Positions 7,714-16,662 are shown, counted from the stretch's first letter. The stretch is 51,905 nt of DNA from an uncultured Rhodospirillales bacterium (GCA_903835235.1 CAILMF010000002.1:1-51905), one strand, 5' to 3'. Numbers and translations are program-made. The notes: a model not told the origin generated them from the sequence alone.

Positions 7714-8147
7714 TCTAGAAAAATAAGTCGCCATCCGGCTGAGGGGCGTGTTGCTAGCCTACCTCGAGTTCGTGAAGACTTCTCGGCGCGCGCCATCTCG
7801 CAGGAAGCTCCCGACGGCCAACATCACCGACACTATGTATTGGCCGATGTAGGCGGCACGAGGTCGAGTGCTGCGAGCTACGAGTTTGTGCCCGATTGTC
7901 ATCGCCAGGCGATGGCGAACGCAACTCTCAGCCCTGCCGCCCCCAAGAAAAGATCAAGAGATCAATGAATTATGGGGTTGGGAAAAAATCGTCCAAGTCC
8001 CGAGGTGCGGAGATAGCCGGCCTCTCAGAGAGAGAAACCACCGCCATATTTTAGGGACCACTCCCAAGCCTTCCGCGCAAATCGCGGCCAAACCTGCGCC
8101 ACAGCGCGGTGCCCCCAGAGGGGGAGACTATCTGTGGTGATCTCGAC
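7714..8147. other. 434-bp non-coding stretch between the element and tRNA-Gly
   Basis: No convincing gene is seen. Base composition is lower in GC than the surroundings, with A-rich patches near 7720-7735 and 7945-8000. A 5-bp stem with a 3-base loop (CCCCC AGA GGGGG) lies at 8112-8124, downstream of the tRNA on its strand but without a T-tract. This is the expected place for the right attachment site of the element. No repeated tRNA end can be identified because the other end lies outside the window. Confidence 0.5.
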
Positions 8148-8222
8148 TGGAGCGGGCGAAGGGATTCGAACCCTCGACCCCAACCTTGGCAAGGTTGTGC
8201 TCTACCCCTGAGCTACGCCCGC
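8148..8222 (-). tRNA. tRNA-Gly (anticodon GCC)
   Basis: The reverse complement folds as a complete cloverleaf: acceptor GCGGGCG pairing with CGCCCGC, D-arm GCTC...GAGC, anticodon stem CAACC/GGTTG with loop TTGCCAA (anticodon GCC), T-arm with GTTCGAATC, discriminator T and an encoded CCA at 8150-8148. The 3' end points toward the recombinase element, the usual orientation for a tRNA used as an integration target, but target use is not shown. Confidence 0.96.
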
Positions 8223-8240
8223 ATTCCGTCGAGGGCGCGG

Positions 8241-8268
8241 CTTGTACCATGCCTCGCGGGGATTGCAA
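8241..8268 (-). promoter_or_regulatory. probable promoter of tRNA-Gly
   Basis: On the minus strand TTGCAA (8268-8263) and TACAAG (8246-8241) are separated by 16 bp, and the second box ends 18 bp before the tRNA 5' end. Each box matches four of six sigma-70 consensus bases. The position fits, but the boxes are imperfect. Confidence 0.45.
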
Positions 8269-8349
8269 GCGGGCTCGGACAGATTGCGCAGATTTCTTGC
8301 CCGGCCTATCGCAGCAGCGTCCCCAGCCCACCGCACCGCGACGGAGCCC

Positions 8350-8862
8350 ATGGAAACCAAGGAATCCCTGCTTGCCCAGCTGACCGCGTTGGGCATCGAA
8401 GCCCGCACCACCCAGCATGCCGCCGTCTTCACCGTGGCGGAATCCCAGGCGCTGCGCGGCCAGCTCCCGGGGGGCCATGCAAAGAACCTGTTCCTGAAGC
8501 CCAAGACCGGCCCCTTCCTGCTGGCGGTGCTGCAGGAGGACCGGCAGGTTTCGGTCAATGCCATCGGCCGCGCCGTCGGGGTGGGGCGGGTCAGCTTCGG
8601 CTCGGCCGAGGATTTGCTGGCCCAACTGGGGGTCACGCCGGGCTCCGTCACGCCCTTCGGCCTGGTCAATGCCGCCCCCGGCGCGGTGCAGGTGGTATTC
8701 GACCGTGGCCTGATGCACGACCATGACTGGGTGAATTTCCACCCGCTGGTGAACACGGCCACCACAACAATCCGCCCGGCGGACCTGCTGCGCTTCCTGG
8801 AAAGCCTGGGGCATCGGCCGGCGCTGCTGGACCTGGACAGCCTGGGCACCCCCGCCACATAG
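8350..8862 (+). CDS. ProX-type aminoacyl-tRNA deacylase (YbaK/ProXp-ala family)
   Basis: A 170-aa free-standing YbaK-fold protein. Visible family features are HAAVFTVAESQALRG, then GGHAKNLFLKPKTG (about 45-58, with the conserved Lys), FGSAEDLLAQLGVTPGSVTPFGLVN and the C-terminal VNFHPLVNTATTTI. These proteins hydrolyse Ala mischarged on tRNA-Pro, acting in trans to prolyl-tRNA synthetase. The start is the ATG at 8350; longer frames run into the tRNA and are not credible. It is the first chromosomal gene next to the tRNA. Confidence 0.9.
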   Translation: METKESLLAQLTALGIEARTTQHAAVFTVAESQALRGQLPGGHAKNLFLKPKTGPFLLAVLQEDRQVSVNAIGRAVGVGRVSFGSAEDLLAQLGVTPGSVTPFGLVNAAPGAVQVVFDRGLMHDHDWVNFHPLVNTATTTIRPADLLRFLESLGHRPALLDLDSLGTPAT

Positions 8863-8910
8863 CTGCCCCGGCTTGCGCCGCGGCGCCGGAGGCGCATCTA
8901 TCACCAAAGC

Positions 8911-8979
8911 CCACCCCGCCGGGGTGGCAACCGAACCACGCCCCCCCAGGGGTCAACGCCAACCGCACCCCCAAGGGGT
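8911..8979. other. short GC-rich hairpins in the gap before the thioredoxin gene
   Basis: A 7-bp perfect stem (CCACCCC, loop GCC, GGGGTGG) lies at 8911-8927. A small ACCCC/GGGGT stem follows at 8967-8979, just upstream of the ribosome site for the gene at 9007. No T-tracts follow. They could attenuate or terminate transcription from the ProX gene. Confidence 0.35.
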
Positions 8980-9006
8980 GACCCGCCCAGGAACAGGACC
9001 GCCACG

Positions 9007-9969
9007 ATGGAAGTGCTCTTCGACCCCGCCCGCCAACCGGCCCCAGGCGGCGCCGCGCCCAACGGTGCCGCGGGCGGCCCGGACCCGGTCTCCGACGGCA
9101 ACCAGCAGACCTTCATGCAGGACGTCATCCAGGGCAGCCGGGAAGTCCCGATCCTGGTGGATTTCTGGGCCACCTGGTGCGGCCCCTGCAAAACCCTGAC
9201 CCCGGCGCTGGAAAAGGTGGTGCGCTCGGCCGGCGGGCGGGTGCGGCTGGTCAAGATCGACATCGACCGCAACAAGCAACTGGTCGCCCAGCTGACCCAG
9301 ATGGGCCTGCCGCTGCAATCCGTGCCCACGGTGGTCGCCTTCTGGCAGGGCCAGATCGCCGACCTGTTCCAGGGGGCCCTGCCGGAATCCGAAGTGAAGA
9401 AGTTCGTCGAAGGCCTGCTGAAGGTGGCCGGCGGCCAGATGCCCACCGCCGACCTGCTGGCCGAGGCCAAGCAGGCCGTCGAGCAGGGCGACCACCAGGG
9501 CGCCATCGAGATCTTCGGCGCGCTGATCGAGCAGGAGCCGGAGAACGCCGAGGCCTTCGCCGGCATTGCCCGCTGCCTGATGGCGCTGGGCGAGGAAGAC
9601 CAGGCGCTTGAGGTCATCAACAACGTCCCGGCCAAGATCGCCGAGCACACCGAGATCGTCGGCGTCCGCAGCGCGCTGGAACTGGCCGCCGAAGGCCGCC
9701 GCGCGCGCGAAAAGTTCGGCGAGTTCGAGGCCCGCCTGGCCGCCGACGCCAATGACCATGCCGCCCGCATCGACCTGGCGGTGGCGCTGAACAGCGCCGA
9801 TGAGCGCGACCAGGCGGTGGACCAGCTGATCGAGGCGATCAAGCGCGACCGCGCCTGGAACGAAGAGGCCGCCCGCAAGCAGCTGGTGAAGTTCTTCGAG
9901 GCCTGGGGCTTCTCGGACCCCGCCAGCGTGGCCGGCCGGCGCAAGCTGTCCTCGGTCCTGTTCCGCTAG
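9007..9969 (+). CDS. ybbN: thioredoxin-TPR protein (YbbN/CnoX-like)
   Basis: A 320-aa protein. After a Gly/Pro/Ala-rich leader, a thioredoxin domain (about 30-135) carries the active site FWATWCGPCK, with Cys58 and Cys61. The C-terminal half (about 150-315) consists of TPR-like helices (EQGDHQGAIEIFGALIEQEP, PENAEAFAGIARCLMALGEE). This is the architecture of YbbN/CnoX, a cytoplasmic holdase and redox chaperone. The CGPC motif is complete, unlike E. coli YbbN where it is altered, so it may keep oxidoreductase activity. The LON-domain gene follows 9 bp later. Confidence 0.92.
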   Translation: MEVLFDPARQPAPGGAAPNGAAGGPDPVSDGNQQTFMQDVIQGSREVPILVDFWATWCGPCKTLTPALEKVVRSAGGRVRLVKIDIDRNKQLVAQLTQMGLPLQSVPTVVAFWQGQIADLFQGALPESEVKKFVEGLLKVAGGQMPTADLLAEAKQAVEQGDHQGAIEIFGALIEQEPENAEAFAGIARCLMALGEEDQALEVINNVPAKIAEHTEIVGVRSALELAAEGRRAREKFGEFEARLAADANDHAARIDLAVALNSADERDQAVDQLIEAIKRDRAWNEEAARKQLVKFFEAWGFSDPASVAGRRKLSSVLFR

Positions 9970-9978
9970 GCCGCCGGC

Positions 9979-10653
9979 ATGGCAGCCTTCCATCCGAGCC
10001 TGCGGGACCTGCCGACGGAGATCGGGATCTTCCCCCTCCCCGGCGCCCTGCTGCTGCCGCAGGGAAGGCTGCCGCTGAACATCTTCGAGCGGCGCTACCT
10101 GAACCTGGTGGAGGACGCGCTGGCGCAGGGCCGCATGTTCGGCATGCTCCAGCCGGACCCGGGCCAAGCCGCTGAGGAAACCGGGCCAGCCCTGTTCAAG
10201 GTCGGCTGCCTCGGGCGGCTCACCTCCTTCTCGGAAACCGATGACGGCCGCTTCCTGATCACGCTGTCCGGCGTCATCCGGTTCCGCGTGGCCGCCGAAC
10301 GGCCGCTGGCCAGGCTGCACCGCGTGGTGCAGGCGGACTACGCGGGCTTCGAGGCCGACCTCAACCTGGTCGCCCGCGCCCCGCTGGCCGACCGCGCCGG
10401 TCTGCTGGCGGCGCTGCGGGCCTTCTTCCGCGCCCGCGGCATCGAGGCCAATTGGACCGCGGTGGAGCAGACGCCGGATGATGAACTGCTGACCACGCTC
10501 TGCATGGTCTGCCCGTTCGAGCCGCGCGAGAAGCAGGCGTTGCTGGAGGTGCCCAGCCCGCATGAACGCGCCCGGCTGCTGCTGGCCCTGCTGCTGATGG
10601 GCGGCCAGCACAATGCGCACAACGAACCCCCGCCGGGCAGCAAGCCAAGCTAG
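9979..10653 (+). CDS. LON substrate-binding-domain protein
   Basis: A 224-aa protein consisting of the N-terminal (substrate-binding) domain of Lon proteases: [23 protein letters not shown] at about 14-36, then [10 protein letters not shown] and [24 protein letters not shown] helical C-terminal half follows. No ATPase or protease domain is present. These small LON-domain proteins are common in alphaproteobacteria downstream of a YbbN-like thioredoxin, as here. Their role in protein quality control is assumed. Confidence 0.9.
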   Translation: MAAFHPSLRDLPTEIGIFPLPGALLLPQGRLPLNIFERRYLNLVEDALAQGRMFGMLQPDPGQAAEETGPALFKVGCLGRLTSFSETDDGRFLITLSGVIRFRVAAERPLARLHRVVQADYAGFEADLNLVARAPLADRAGLLAALRAFFRARGIEANWTAVEQTPDDELLTTLCMVCPFEPREKQALLEVPSPHERARLLLALLLMGGQHNAHNEPPPGSKPS

Positions 10654-10754
10654 GCCAGGCTGCCCGGCACATCATGCCGCACCACCGGCCAAACGGGGGC
10701 AGCATCCGTTCCGGTCTTTCACTCACCATGGATATTGCTGCAGAGGACCGCACC

Positions 10755-10955
10755 ATGAGCGACACCCAGGCGCCAGCCGGCGGCGCCGTCGACCCGCAGT
10801 TGCTGGAGATTCTGGTCTGCCCCGTGACCAAGGGGCCGCTGCGCTACGACCGTGCCCGCGGCGAGTTGATCAGCGACCGCGCCAGGCTGGCCTTCCCGAT
10901 CCGCGATGGCATTCCGATCATGCTGCCGGATGAGGCCCGGCCGCTGGAGGACTGA
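10755..10955 (+). CDS. Trm112-like zinc-ribbon protein
   Basis: A 66-aa protein with the Trm112/YcaR signature: [14 protein letters not shown] near residues 17-30, then [18 protein letters not shown]. The ribbon has only one visible Cys (in VCPVTKG) with partner cysteines replaced, as in many bacterial Trm112-like proteins. I chose the ATG at 10755, which has GAGGA seven bases ahead, over an earlier in-frame ATG at 10731. It overlaps the next start as TGATG. Such proteins can act as methyltransferase activators. Confidence 0.85.
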   Translation: MSDTQAPAGGAVDPQLLEILVCPVTKGPLRYDRARGELISDRARLAFPIRDGIPIMLPDEARPLED

Positions 10956-11320
10956 TGGCAGACTGCACCGAAATCCGCCTGAAGCGGTCCGAGCGGGCGC
11001 TGGAGGTGGCCTATGACGATGGCGCCCGCTTCCACCTGCCGGCGGAATACCTGCGGGTGGAAAGCCCCAGCGCCGAAGTCCAGGGCCATGGCCCCGGCCA
11101 GAAGACCACGGTCGGCGGCCGGCGAGAGGTCGGGATCATGCGGGTGGAGGCGGTCGGCCAATATGCGGTGCGGCTGATCTTCGACGACCTGCATGACAGC
11201 GGCATCTTCTCCTTCGCCTATCTGCGCACCCTGGGGGAGGAGCATGCCACCCGCTGGGCCGCCTATCAGGCCGACCTGGCCGCCAAGGGGCTGAGCCGCG
11301 ACCCGCCACGGCGCGGCTGA
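10955..11320 (+). CDS. DUF971 (gamma-butyrobetaine hydroxylase N-terminal-like) protein
   Basis: A 121-aa protein with the DUF971 pattern: EIRLKRSERALEVAYDDGARFHLPAEYLRV in the first third, then VEAVGQYAVRLIFDDLHDSGIFSFAYLRTLG. The domain is found alone in many proteobacteria and as the N-terminus of carnitine-synthesis hydroxylases; some members bind iron or iron-sulfur clusters. The start overlaps the Trm112-like stop (TGATG). It closes the operon that begins with the thioredoxin gene. Confidence 0.88.
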   Translation: MADCTEIRLKRSERALEVAYDDGARFHLPAEYLRVESPSAEVQGHGPGQKTTVGGRREVGIMRVEAVGQYAVRLIFDDLHDSGIFSFAYLRTLGEEHATRWAAYQADLAAKGLSRDPPRRG

Positions 11321-11420
11321 CCCCGGCCGGGCCATTTGACAGCGGCCTCCGGGTGGGCGACATGGCGGGTTGACAGCCTCTGCCGGTCCGCTCTGCCCAC
11401 CCGGTGTGCTGGCGTCATGC

Positions 11421-11452
11421 AGGCCCCGCGCAAGTGGGGCCTTCTTCGTTTC
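11421..11452 (+). terminator. Rho-independent terminator
   Basis: A 7-bp stem (AGGCCCC / GGGGCCT) with an 8-base loop is followed by TCTTCGTTT. It lies 100 bp after the DUF971 stop. Two TTGACA hexamers at 11336 and 11370 precede it, so it could instead end a short separate transcript. Confidence 0.7.
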
Positions 11453-11570
11453 CGGGCGCCCGCGGGCAAGACCCGGCCGGGCACGGCAGAGCCAGTTGGC
11501 CTACCATGCGTTGCGTGCCCGCCCTTCTCCCAGCCCGCTAAGGCGCGTGGCCAATCACAGGAACTGCCCC

Positions 11571-11762
11571 GTGGCCCAGCCCAACAACAAGCCCGCCGTG
11601 CTCGACCCCGAAGCCGCCGCGAAGGCCGAGACCGAGATCGCCTACATGGCCAAGCTGCATCGCGTCTCCCCCGCGATCATCCGCGAGATCGTCCGCACCA
11701 CCGGCTCGATCGAGCGCAGCACGATCGAGCGCGAGATCGGCCGCGGCAAGGCGCGCCGCTGA
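11571..11762 (+). CDS. DUF3606-like small protein
   Basis: A 63-aa protein starting at a GTG with AGGA eight bases ahead. The segment EIAYMAKLHRVSPAIIREIV, followed by RTTGSIERSTIEREIGR, matches the small DUF3606 fold, in which an aromatic helix and a VS..Q-type turn lead into a second helix. Upstream in-frame sequence is open but crosses the terminator. The M3 peptidase gene begins 14 bp downstream. Function unknown. Confidence 0.72.
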   Translation: MAQPNNKPAVLDPEAAAKAETEIAYMAKLHRVSPAIIREIVRTTGSIERSTIEREIGRGKARR

Positions 11763-11776
11763 CACCACGAGGCCCC

Positions 11777-13804
11777 ATGTCCGACAACCCGCTGCTGCAA
11801 GCCTGGACCACGCCGTTCGGCGTGCCGCCCTTCAACCTGATCCGGGCGGCGCATTTCCCGCCCGCCTTCGACCAGGCGATGGCGGCCCACCGGGCCGAGG
11901 TGGCGGCGATAGCGGGCACGGCGGCCGCGCCCAGCTTCGGCAATACGCTGGCGACGCTGGAAGGCGCCGGGCGGCTGCTGGACCGGGTGCGGTCCTGCTT
12001 CTCCAACCTGGTCAGCAGCCAGGCCAGCGAGGCGCTGCAGGCGGTGGAGCGCGACTATGCGCCACGGCTGGCGCGGCACCGCACCGAGATCACGCTGGAC
12101 CCCGCGATCTTCGCCCGGATCGGCGCGCTGCATGCGGCACGGGACAGCCTGGACCTGGCGCCGGATGAGCGCCGCCTGCTGGAGCGGACCCATGCCGGCC
12201 TGGTGCGCGCCGGCGCCGGGCTGGACCCCGCCGCCCGCGCCAGGCTGACGGAACTCTCCACCCGGCTGGCGACGCTGCACACCGCCTTCGGCCAGAACGT
12301 GCTGCGCGACGAGACCGACTGGCAGATGCTGCTGGCCGAGGATGAGCTGGACGGGCTGCCCGGCTTCGCCCGCGACGCCGCACGGCAGGCGGCGGCGGAA
12401 CGCGGGCTGGATGGCTGGGTCATCACCCTGTCGCGCTCCTCGGTGGAGCCCTTCCTGACCTTCTCCACCCGGCGGGAGCTGCGCGAGCGCGCCTGGCGCG
12501 GCTGGGTGGCGCGCGGCACCAATGCCGGCGCCCAGGACAATCGGCCGCTGATCCGCGCGATCCTGGCGCTGCGGGCCGAGCGCGCCCGGCTGCTGGGCCA
12601 TGCCGACTTCGCCCAGTGGCGCCTGGCCGACAACATGGCGCGCGCGCCCGAAGCCGTGGACCGGCTGCTGCGCCAGGTCTGGGTGCCCGCCACGCGGCAG
12701 CTGGAGGCCGAGCGCGCCGAGCTGGAGAAGCTGGCCGGTGCGGCCGGCCACAACGGTCCGCTGGAAGCCTGGGACTGGCGGCATTGGGCCGAGCGCGCCT
12801 GCCGCGCGCTGCACGACTTCGACGAGAGCCTGCTGAAGCCGTATTTCCCGCTGGAAGGCATGCTGCGCGCCGCGTTTGACACGGCCGGCCGCCTGTTCGG
12901 CGTCAGCTTCACCGAGCGGCATGACATCCCGCTGTATCACCCGGATGTCCGCGCCTTCGAGATGCTGGGCGCCGATGGCCAGCATCGCGGCCTGTTCCTG
13001 CTGGACAGTTTTGCCCGGGCCGGCAAGCGCTCCGGCGCCTGGATGAGCAGCTACCGCGTGGCCGAGAGCTTTGCCGGGGAGGTCACGCCGATCATCGTCA
13101 ACAACAACAACATCGCCAAGGCGACGCCGGCGCTGCTCTCCTTCGACGAGGCGCGCACGCTGTTCCATGAGTTCGGCCATGCGCTGCACGGGCTGCTCAG
13201 CACCGCGCGCTACCCGTCGCAGAGCGGCACCAACGTGCTGGCGGATTTCGTCGAATTCCCCAGCCAGGTGCTGGAACACTGGCTGACCGTGCCGGAGACG
13301 CTGCGCGCGCATGCCCGCCACCACGAGACCGGCGAGCCGTTGCCGGAGGCGCTGCTGCAACGGCTGCTGGCCTCGCGCAATTTCGGCCAGGGCTTCGCCA
13401 CGGTGGAGTTCGTCTCCTCGGCGCTGATCGACCTGGCGCTGCACACCCATGCCGACCCGGCGGCGCTGGATATCGACGCCTTCGAGCAGGAATTCCTGGC
13501 CGGCATCGGCATGCCCCAGGCGATGGTGCTGCGCCACCGTCCCGCGCATTTCCAGCACCTGTTCGCCAGCGGCGGCTATGCGGCGGGCTACTACACCTAC
13601 ATGTGGGCGGAAGTGCTGGACGCCGATGCCTTCGACGCCTTCGAGGCCGCCGGCGATGCCTTCGACCCCGTGCTGGCGGCCGGGCTGCGCGACATCTACG
13701 AAGCCGGCGACACCCGCGACCCAATGGAGCTGTACCGCGCCTTCCGCGGCCGCGACCCCGAGGTGACGCCGCTGCTGCGCAAGCGCGGGCTGCTGGTGGC
13801 CTGA
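11777..13804 (+). CDS. M3 family oligopeptidase (oligopeptidase A / Dcp type)
   Basis: A 675-aa cytoplasmic zinc metallopeptidase of the usual family length. The zinc site is HEFGH at residues 464-468 (in FHEFGHALHG), with the third ligand Glu493 in LADFVEFPSQVLEHW. C-terminal substrate-binding motifs SGGYAAGYYTYMWAEVLDADAF are present. The enzyme degrades short peptides, including cleaved signal peptides. I chose the ATG at 11777 (MSDNPLLQAW) because the upstream frame overlaps the DUF3606 gene. No signal peptide. Confidence 0.95.
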   Translation: MSDNPLLQAWTTPFGVPPFNLIRAAHFPPAFDQAMAAHRAEVAAIAGTAAAPSFGNTLATLEGAGRLLDRVRSCFSNLVSSQASEALQAVERDYAPRLARHRTEITLDPAIFARIGALHAARDSLDLAPDERRLLERTHAGLVRAGAGLDPAARARLTELSTRLATLHTAFGQNVLRDETDWQMLLAEDELDGLPGFARDAARQAAAERGLDGWVITLSRSSVEPFLTFSTRRELRERAWRGWVARGTNAGAQDNRPLIRAILALRAERARLLGHADFAQWRLADNMARAPEAVDRLLRQVWVPATRQLEAERAELEKLAGAAGHNGPLEAWDWRHWAERACRALHDFDESLLKPYFPLEGMLRAAFDTAGRLFGVSFTERHDIPLYHPDVRAFEMLGADGQHRGLFLLDSFARAGKRSGAWMSSYRVAESFAGEVTPIIVNNNNIAKATPALLSFDEARTLFHEFGHALHGLLSTARYPSQSGTNVLADFVEFPSQVLEHWLTVPETLRAHARHHETGEPLPEALLQRLLASRNFGQGFATVEFVSSALIDLALHTHADPAALDIDAFEQEFLAGIGMPQAMVLRHRPAHFQHLFASGGYAAGYYTYMWAEVLDADAFDAFEAAGDAFDPVLAAGLRDIYEAGDTRDPMELYRAFRGRDPEVTPLLRKRGLLVA

Positions 13805-13962
13805 TACTGCGGCCGATTGAAGCGGCCGCCGCCCTCAACGCGTCGTGCCGGAGGCACGCTCCCGGCGTGACGCGCGCGCCTGTGCGGGCCTGGCTTTCGC
13901 CGGACTTCGGGCCGCCATTCGGCGCCTCGGCAGGAGTCGAAGCCTCGGGCCGTTTGCAGGGT

Positions 13963-14949
13963 TCAGCGGGGCTGGCGGCGGCCCAGCCCATAGCGGGCGA
14001 TCAGCTCGCCCTGGGTGCGCATTGTGGAGGCCACCAGCTCCCGCATCTCGGCGGCATCGAGGTAGCGCGGGTCCTGGTCGGCTTCCTGCAGCATGTGCCG
14101 CACGCTGGGCCGCTGCACCGCCACGCGCAGTGCTTCCTGCAAGGTGTGCACCACCTCCGGCGCCATGCCGGCAGGGCCGCCGACGCCGTAGAAGCTGCGG
14201 ATCAGCGTGGAATAGCCAAGGTCGGCCAGCGTCGGCACCTCCGGCAGGCTGCGCGTGCGGCGGTCGCTGCCGATGGCCAGCAGCCGCACCCGCCCGGAGC
14301 GGACAAAGGGCAGCACGCTGACCATGGTGTCCATCGAGAAGGTCAGCTGGCCGCCCAGCAGCGCCACCATGCAATCCGCGCTGCCGCGGAACGGCACGAC
14401 GGTCCAGGCCAGGTTCTCCCGCGTCGCGACCTCCGAGATCAGCAGATGCGGGGTCTGCGCCAGGCCGCTGGCGGAGCCGTAGAACACCTGTTCCGGATGG
14501 GCGCGGCCGAAGGTCATCAAATCCGCCCAGCTCTTGATCGGGCTTTCCGCCGGGACGGTGGCGGCGAAGGGAATCTCCACCAGGCTGGAGATGTAGGTGA
14601 AGTCCTTGAGGGGATCGTAGGGCACGTTCTCCAGCAGGGCGGAGCTGACCACGGCGGTGGACAGGCCGCCCAGCGTATAGCCATCCGGCGCGGCGGCCTT
14701 GACCGCAGTGAAAGCGACCGCGCCACCGGCACCGGAGCGGGTTTCCAGCACCACGTTCTGGCCCAGCAGCTCGCGCAGCTCGGCTGAGACCACCCGCAGC
14801 AGGCTGTCGAAGGTGCCGCCGGCGGGAAAGCCGACGATGATCTTGATCGGCTGGGTCGGGAAGCGCAGCGACTGGGCCAGCACGGCCGGGGAAGCCAGCA
14901 AGGTAGCGCTGCCGGCCAGCAATGCCCGGCGCCCAAGGGTCTGGCTCAA
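13963..14949 (-). CDS. TTT-family (Bug) periplasmic solute receptor 1
   Basis: A 328-aa exported binding protein. A TTG start at 14949 has GGAGG eight bases ahead; an earlier in-frame ATG would add an unlikely leader. The signal sequence LGRRALLAGSATLLASPAVLA has a twin arginine. The mature part opens with FPTQPIKIIVGFPAGGTFD and contains RSGAGGA and PDGYTL, hallmark loops of Bug receptors. The family binds carboxylates or similar small acids and hands them to TctAB permeases. No permease is adjacent. It is divergent from the Rieske oxygenase gene, suggesting its ligand may be that enzyme's substrate. Confidence 0.92.
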   Translation of the reverse strand: MSQTLGRRALLAGSATLLASPAVLAQSLRFPTQPIKIIVGFPAGGTFDSLLRVVSAELRELLGQNVVLETRSGAGGAVAFTAVKAAAPDGYTLGGLSTAVVSSALLENVPYDPLKDFTYISSLVEIPFAATVPAESPIKSWADLMTFGRAHPEQVFYGSASGLAQTPHLLISEVATRENLAWTVVPFRGSADCMVALLGGQLTFSMDTMVSVLPFVRSGRVRLLAIGSDRRTRSLPEVPTLADLGYSTLIRSFYGVGGPAGMAPEVVHTLQEALRVAVQRPSVRHMLQEADQDPRYLDAAEMRELVASTMRTQGELIARYGLGRRQPR

Positions 14950-15183
14950 GGTGGTGACCTCCCGAAATGCGGCGAATTGGCTTCGCGCTGGGGCGGAGAC
15001 TAGGCAGCGCGGCAAAGCAGCGTCAATCGCCCCGGCGGCTGCCGCGATTGACAGCGGCCGCCAGCTGAAATCCTAATACGAGTGTCAGCTGCCGCGCCTC
15101 CTGCGGGGCGGCTGGCCATGAAGCGCCCGGTACGGTGGCGGCGGAGACGCTGCCCGTAGCCCGGCCCCAAGGGAGTGACGCCC

Positions 15184-16455
15184 ATGATGACCCGCGAGGA
15201 AAACGACCGCCTGTGCCGGATCGGCCCCGGTACGCCGATGGGCGCGTTGTTCCGCCGCTACTGGATGCCGATCGCGCTGGCCGAGAAGCTGCCGGAACCC
15301 GGTGGTGCGCCGCGGCATGAACGGCTGCTGGGCCAGGATTTCGTGGTGTTCCGCAGCCAGCAGGGCAAGGTCGGCGTATTGGACGAACTCTGCATGCATC
15401 GCGGCGCCTCCCTGGTGCTGGGGCGCGTGGAGGATTGCGGCATCCGCTGCCTGTACCATGGCTGGAAGTTCGGCACCGATGGCGAGATCCTCGACATCAT
15501 GAACATGCCCCCGGGCAAGCGGCCGCCGAAGTTGAAGGCCAATGCCTATCCGGTGGTGGAAGCCGGCGGGATCATCTGGACCTATCTCGGCCCGGCCGAG
15601 AAGCAGCCGCCCTTTCCGCATTGGCAATACCTGGACGTGCCGGACACCCACCGCGTGGTGATGCGCGTGGACAGCCATTACAACTGGGTGCAGGCGACCG
15701 AGGGCGGGCTGGACAGCAGCCACGTCTCCATCCTGCACACCAATGGCGCGCGGCCGGGCTGGCTGGGGCAGAGCACCGATCAGGTCGGCGCCTTCGACGA
15801 TACCGGCCCGCAGCTGGAGCTGGAGGAGACCGAGTTCGGCTACCATTACGCCGCCTTCCGCCGCCCGGCACGGCCAGGCGAGCCGGAGAATTGCCGCATC
15901 GTCCCCTTCGTGATGCCGAGCGGCCGGATCATCCCCGGCGGGGCGCTGCAAGGCGCCAGCAACGCCACGCTGGTGCTGGAGATTCCGCTGGATGACGAGC
16001 ACACCGCAACCTATTCGGTGCGCTACAGCAGCAAGCCGGTCGACCCGGCGGAGCGGCACCGCGAGACCGGCTTCGACGACCCCGAGATCTACAGCTTCGA
16101 AGACAACAAGCTGAAGATGTCGCGCGGCGACTACAAGCAGAACCGCGCGATCATGGCGACCAACTTCTCGGGGTTGCGCGGCATCGCCACCGAGGACGCG
16201 GCCATCGCCACCTCCCAGGGGCCGATCTACGACCGCAGTACGGAACACCTGATCGCCTCCGACATGGCGGTGGTGAGGTTCCGCCGGCGGCTGCTGGATT
16301 CGGTGGATGACATGGAACGCGGTGGCGACCCGGTGGGCGTGCAGGCCGACCACCGGCTGATCCAGGCGATTGATGCGCCACGCCCGGCCGGCGCGCATTG
16401 GCGCACGCTGATCCCGAGCCATAGGGTCAGCGCGGTGGACCAGGCTGCCGAATAG
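15184..16455 (+). CDS. Rieske non-heme iron oxygenase, aromatic-ring hydroxylating type
   Basis: A 423-aa alpha subunit. The Rieske 2Fe-2S ligands are Cys70-x-His72 and Cys89-x2-His92 (CMHRG ... CLYHGWKF). The catalytic iron region is EGGLDSSHVSILH, giving two histidines and an upstream Asp. The length and layout match phthalate 4,5-dioxygenase-type or vanillate demethylase-type oxygenases. It needs a separate reductase, which is not encoded nearby. The ATG at 15184 follows GGGAG. It begins a rightward group of CoA transferase, GST and TTT receptor genes. Confidence 0.9.
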   Translation: MMTREENDRLCRIGPGTPMGALFRRYWMPIALAEKLPEPGGAPRHERLLGQDFVVFRSQQGKVGVLDELCMHRGASLVLGRVEDCGIRCLYHGWKFGTDGEILDIMNMPPGKRPPKLKANAYPVVEAGGIIWTYLGPAEKQPPFPHWQYLDVPDTHRVVMRVDSHYNWVQATEGGLDSSHVSILHTNGARPGWLGQSTDQVGAFDDTGPQLELEETEFGYHYAAFRRPARPGEPENCRIVPFVMPSGRIIPGGALQGASNATLVLEIPLDDEHTATYSVRYSSKPVDPAERHRETGFDDPEIYSFEDNKLKMSRGDYKQNRAIMATNFSGLRGIATEDAAIATSQGPIYDRSTEHLIASDMAVVRFRRRLLDSVDDMERGGDPVGVQADHRLIQAIDAPRPAGAHWRTLIPSHRVSAVDQAAE

Positions 16456-16532
16456 GCCGCCATTCATGCGCGGCTTCGCCGATGCTGCGACAGTGCGGCG
16501 GATGACATCGAGTGGTGTTCGACAATCGGTTT

Positions 16533-16589
16533 CCAAAGGCCTCCCGGCCTTTGGCAGGGAGAGCCCGAGAGGGACGGCGTCCCTCTCGG
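16533..16589 (+). repeat. double-hairpin repeat, copy A
   Basis: Stem 1 is CCAAAGGCC / GGCCTTTGG (16533-16554) around a 4-base loop. Stem 2 is CCGAGAGGGAC / GTCCCTCTCGG (16565-16589) around GGC. Same layout as copies at 26866-27003 (reverse), 28695-28750 and 30559-30609. It lies about 75 bp after the Rieske stop and before the CoA transferase. Confidence 0.75.
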
Positions 16590-16662
16590 CCACGCCGCGC
16601 GCCGATTTGCCAGCACGAACCAGCCGCGTTCTACTCCCGGCCGAACACGTGGGGGAATGATG

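Noticed and set aside
7868-8140. 90-codon open frame between the element and the tRNA
   Set aside because: No ribosome site, low-complexity ends and no recognisable fold; treated as non-coding.
8109-8726. Open frame encoding SGRRDSNPRPQPW... across the tRNA
   Set aside because: This is the well-known false protein from translating the antisense of a tRNA; it overlaps tRNA-Gly and the ProX gene.
11336-11776. N-terminal extension of the M3 peptidase
   Set aside because: It would cross a terminator and the DUF3606 gene; the ATG at 11777 starts the conserved protein.
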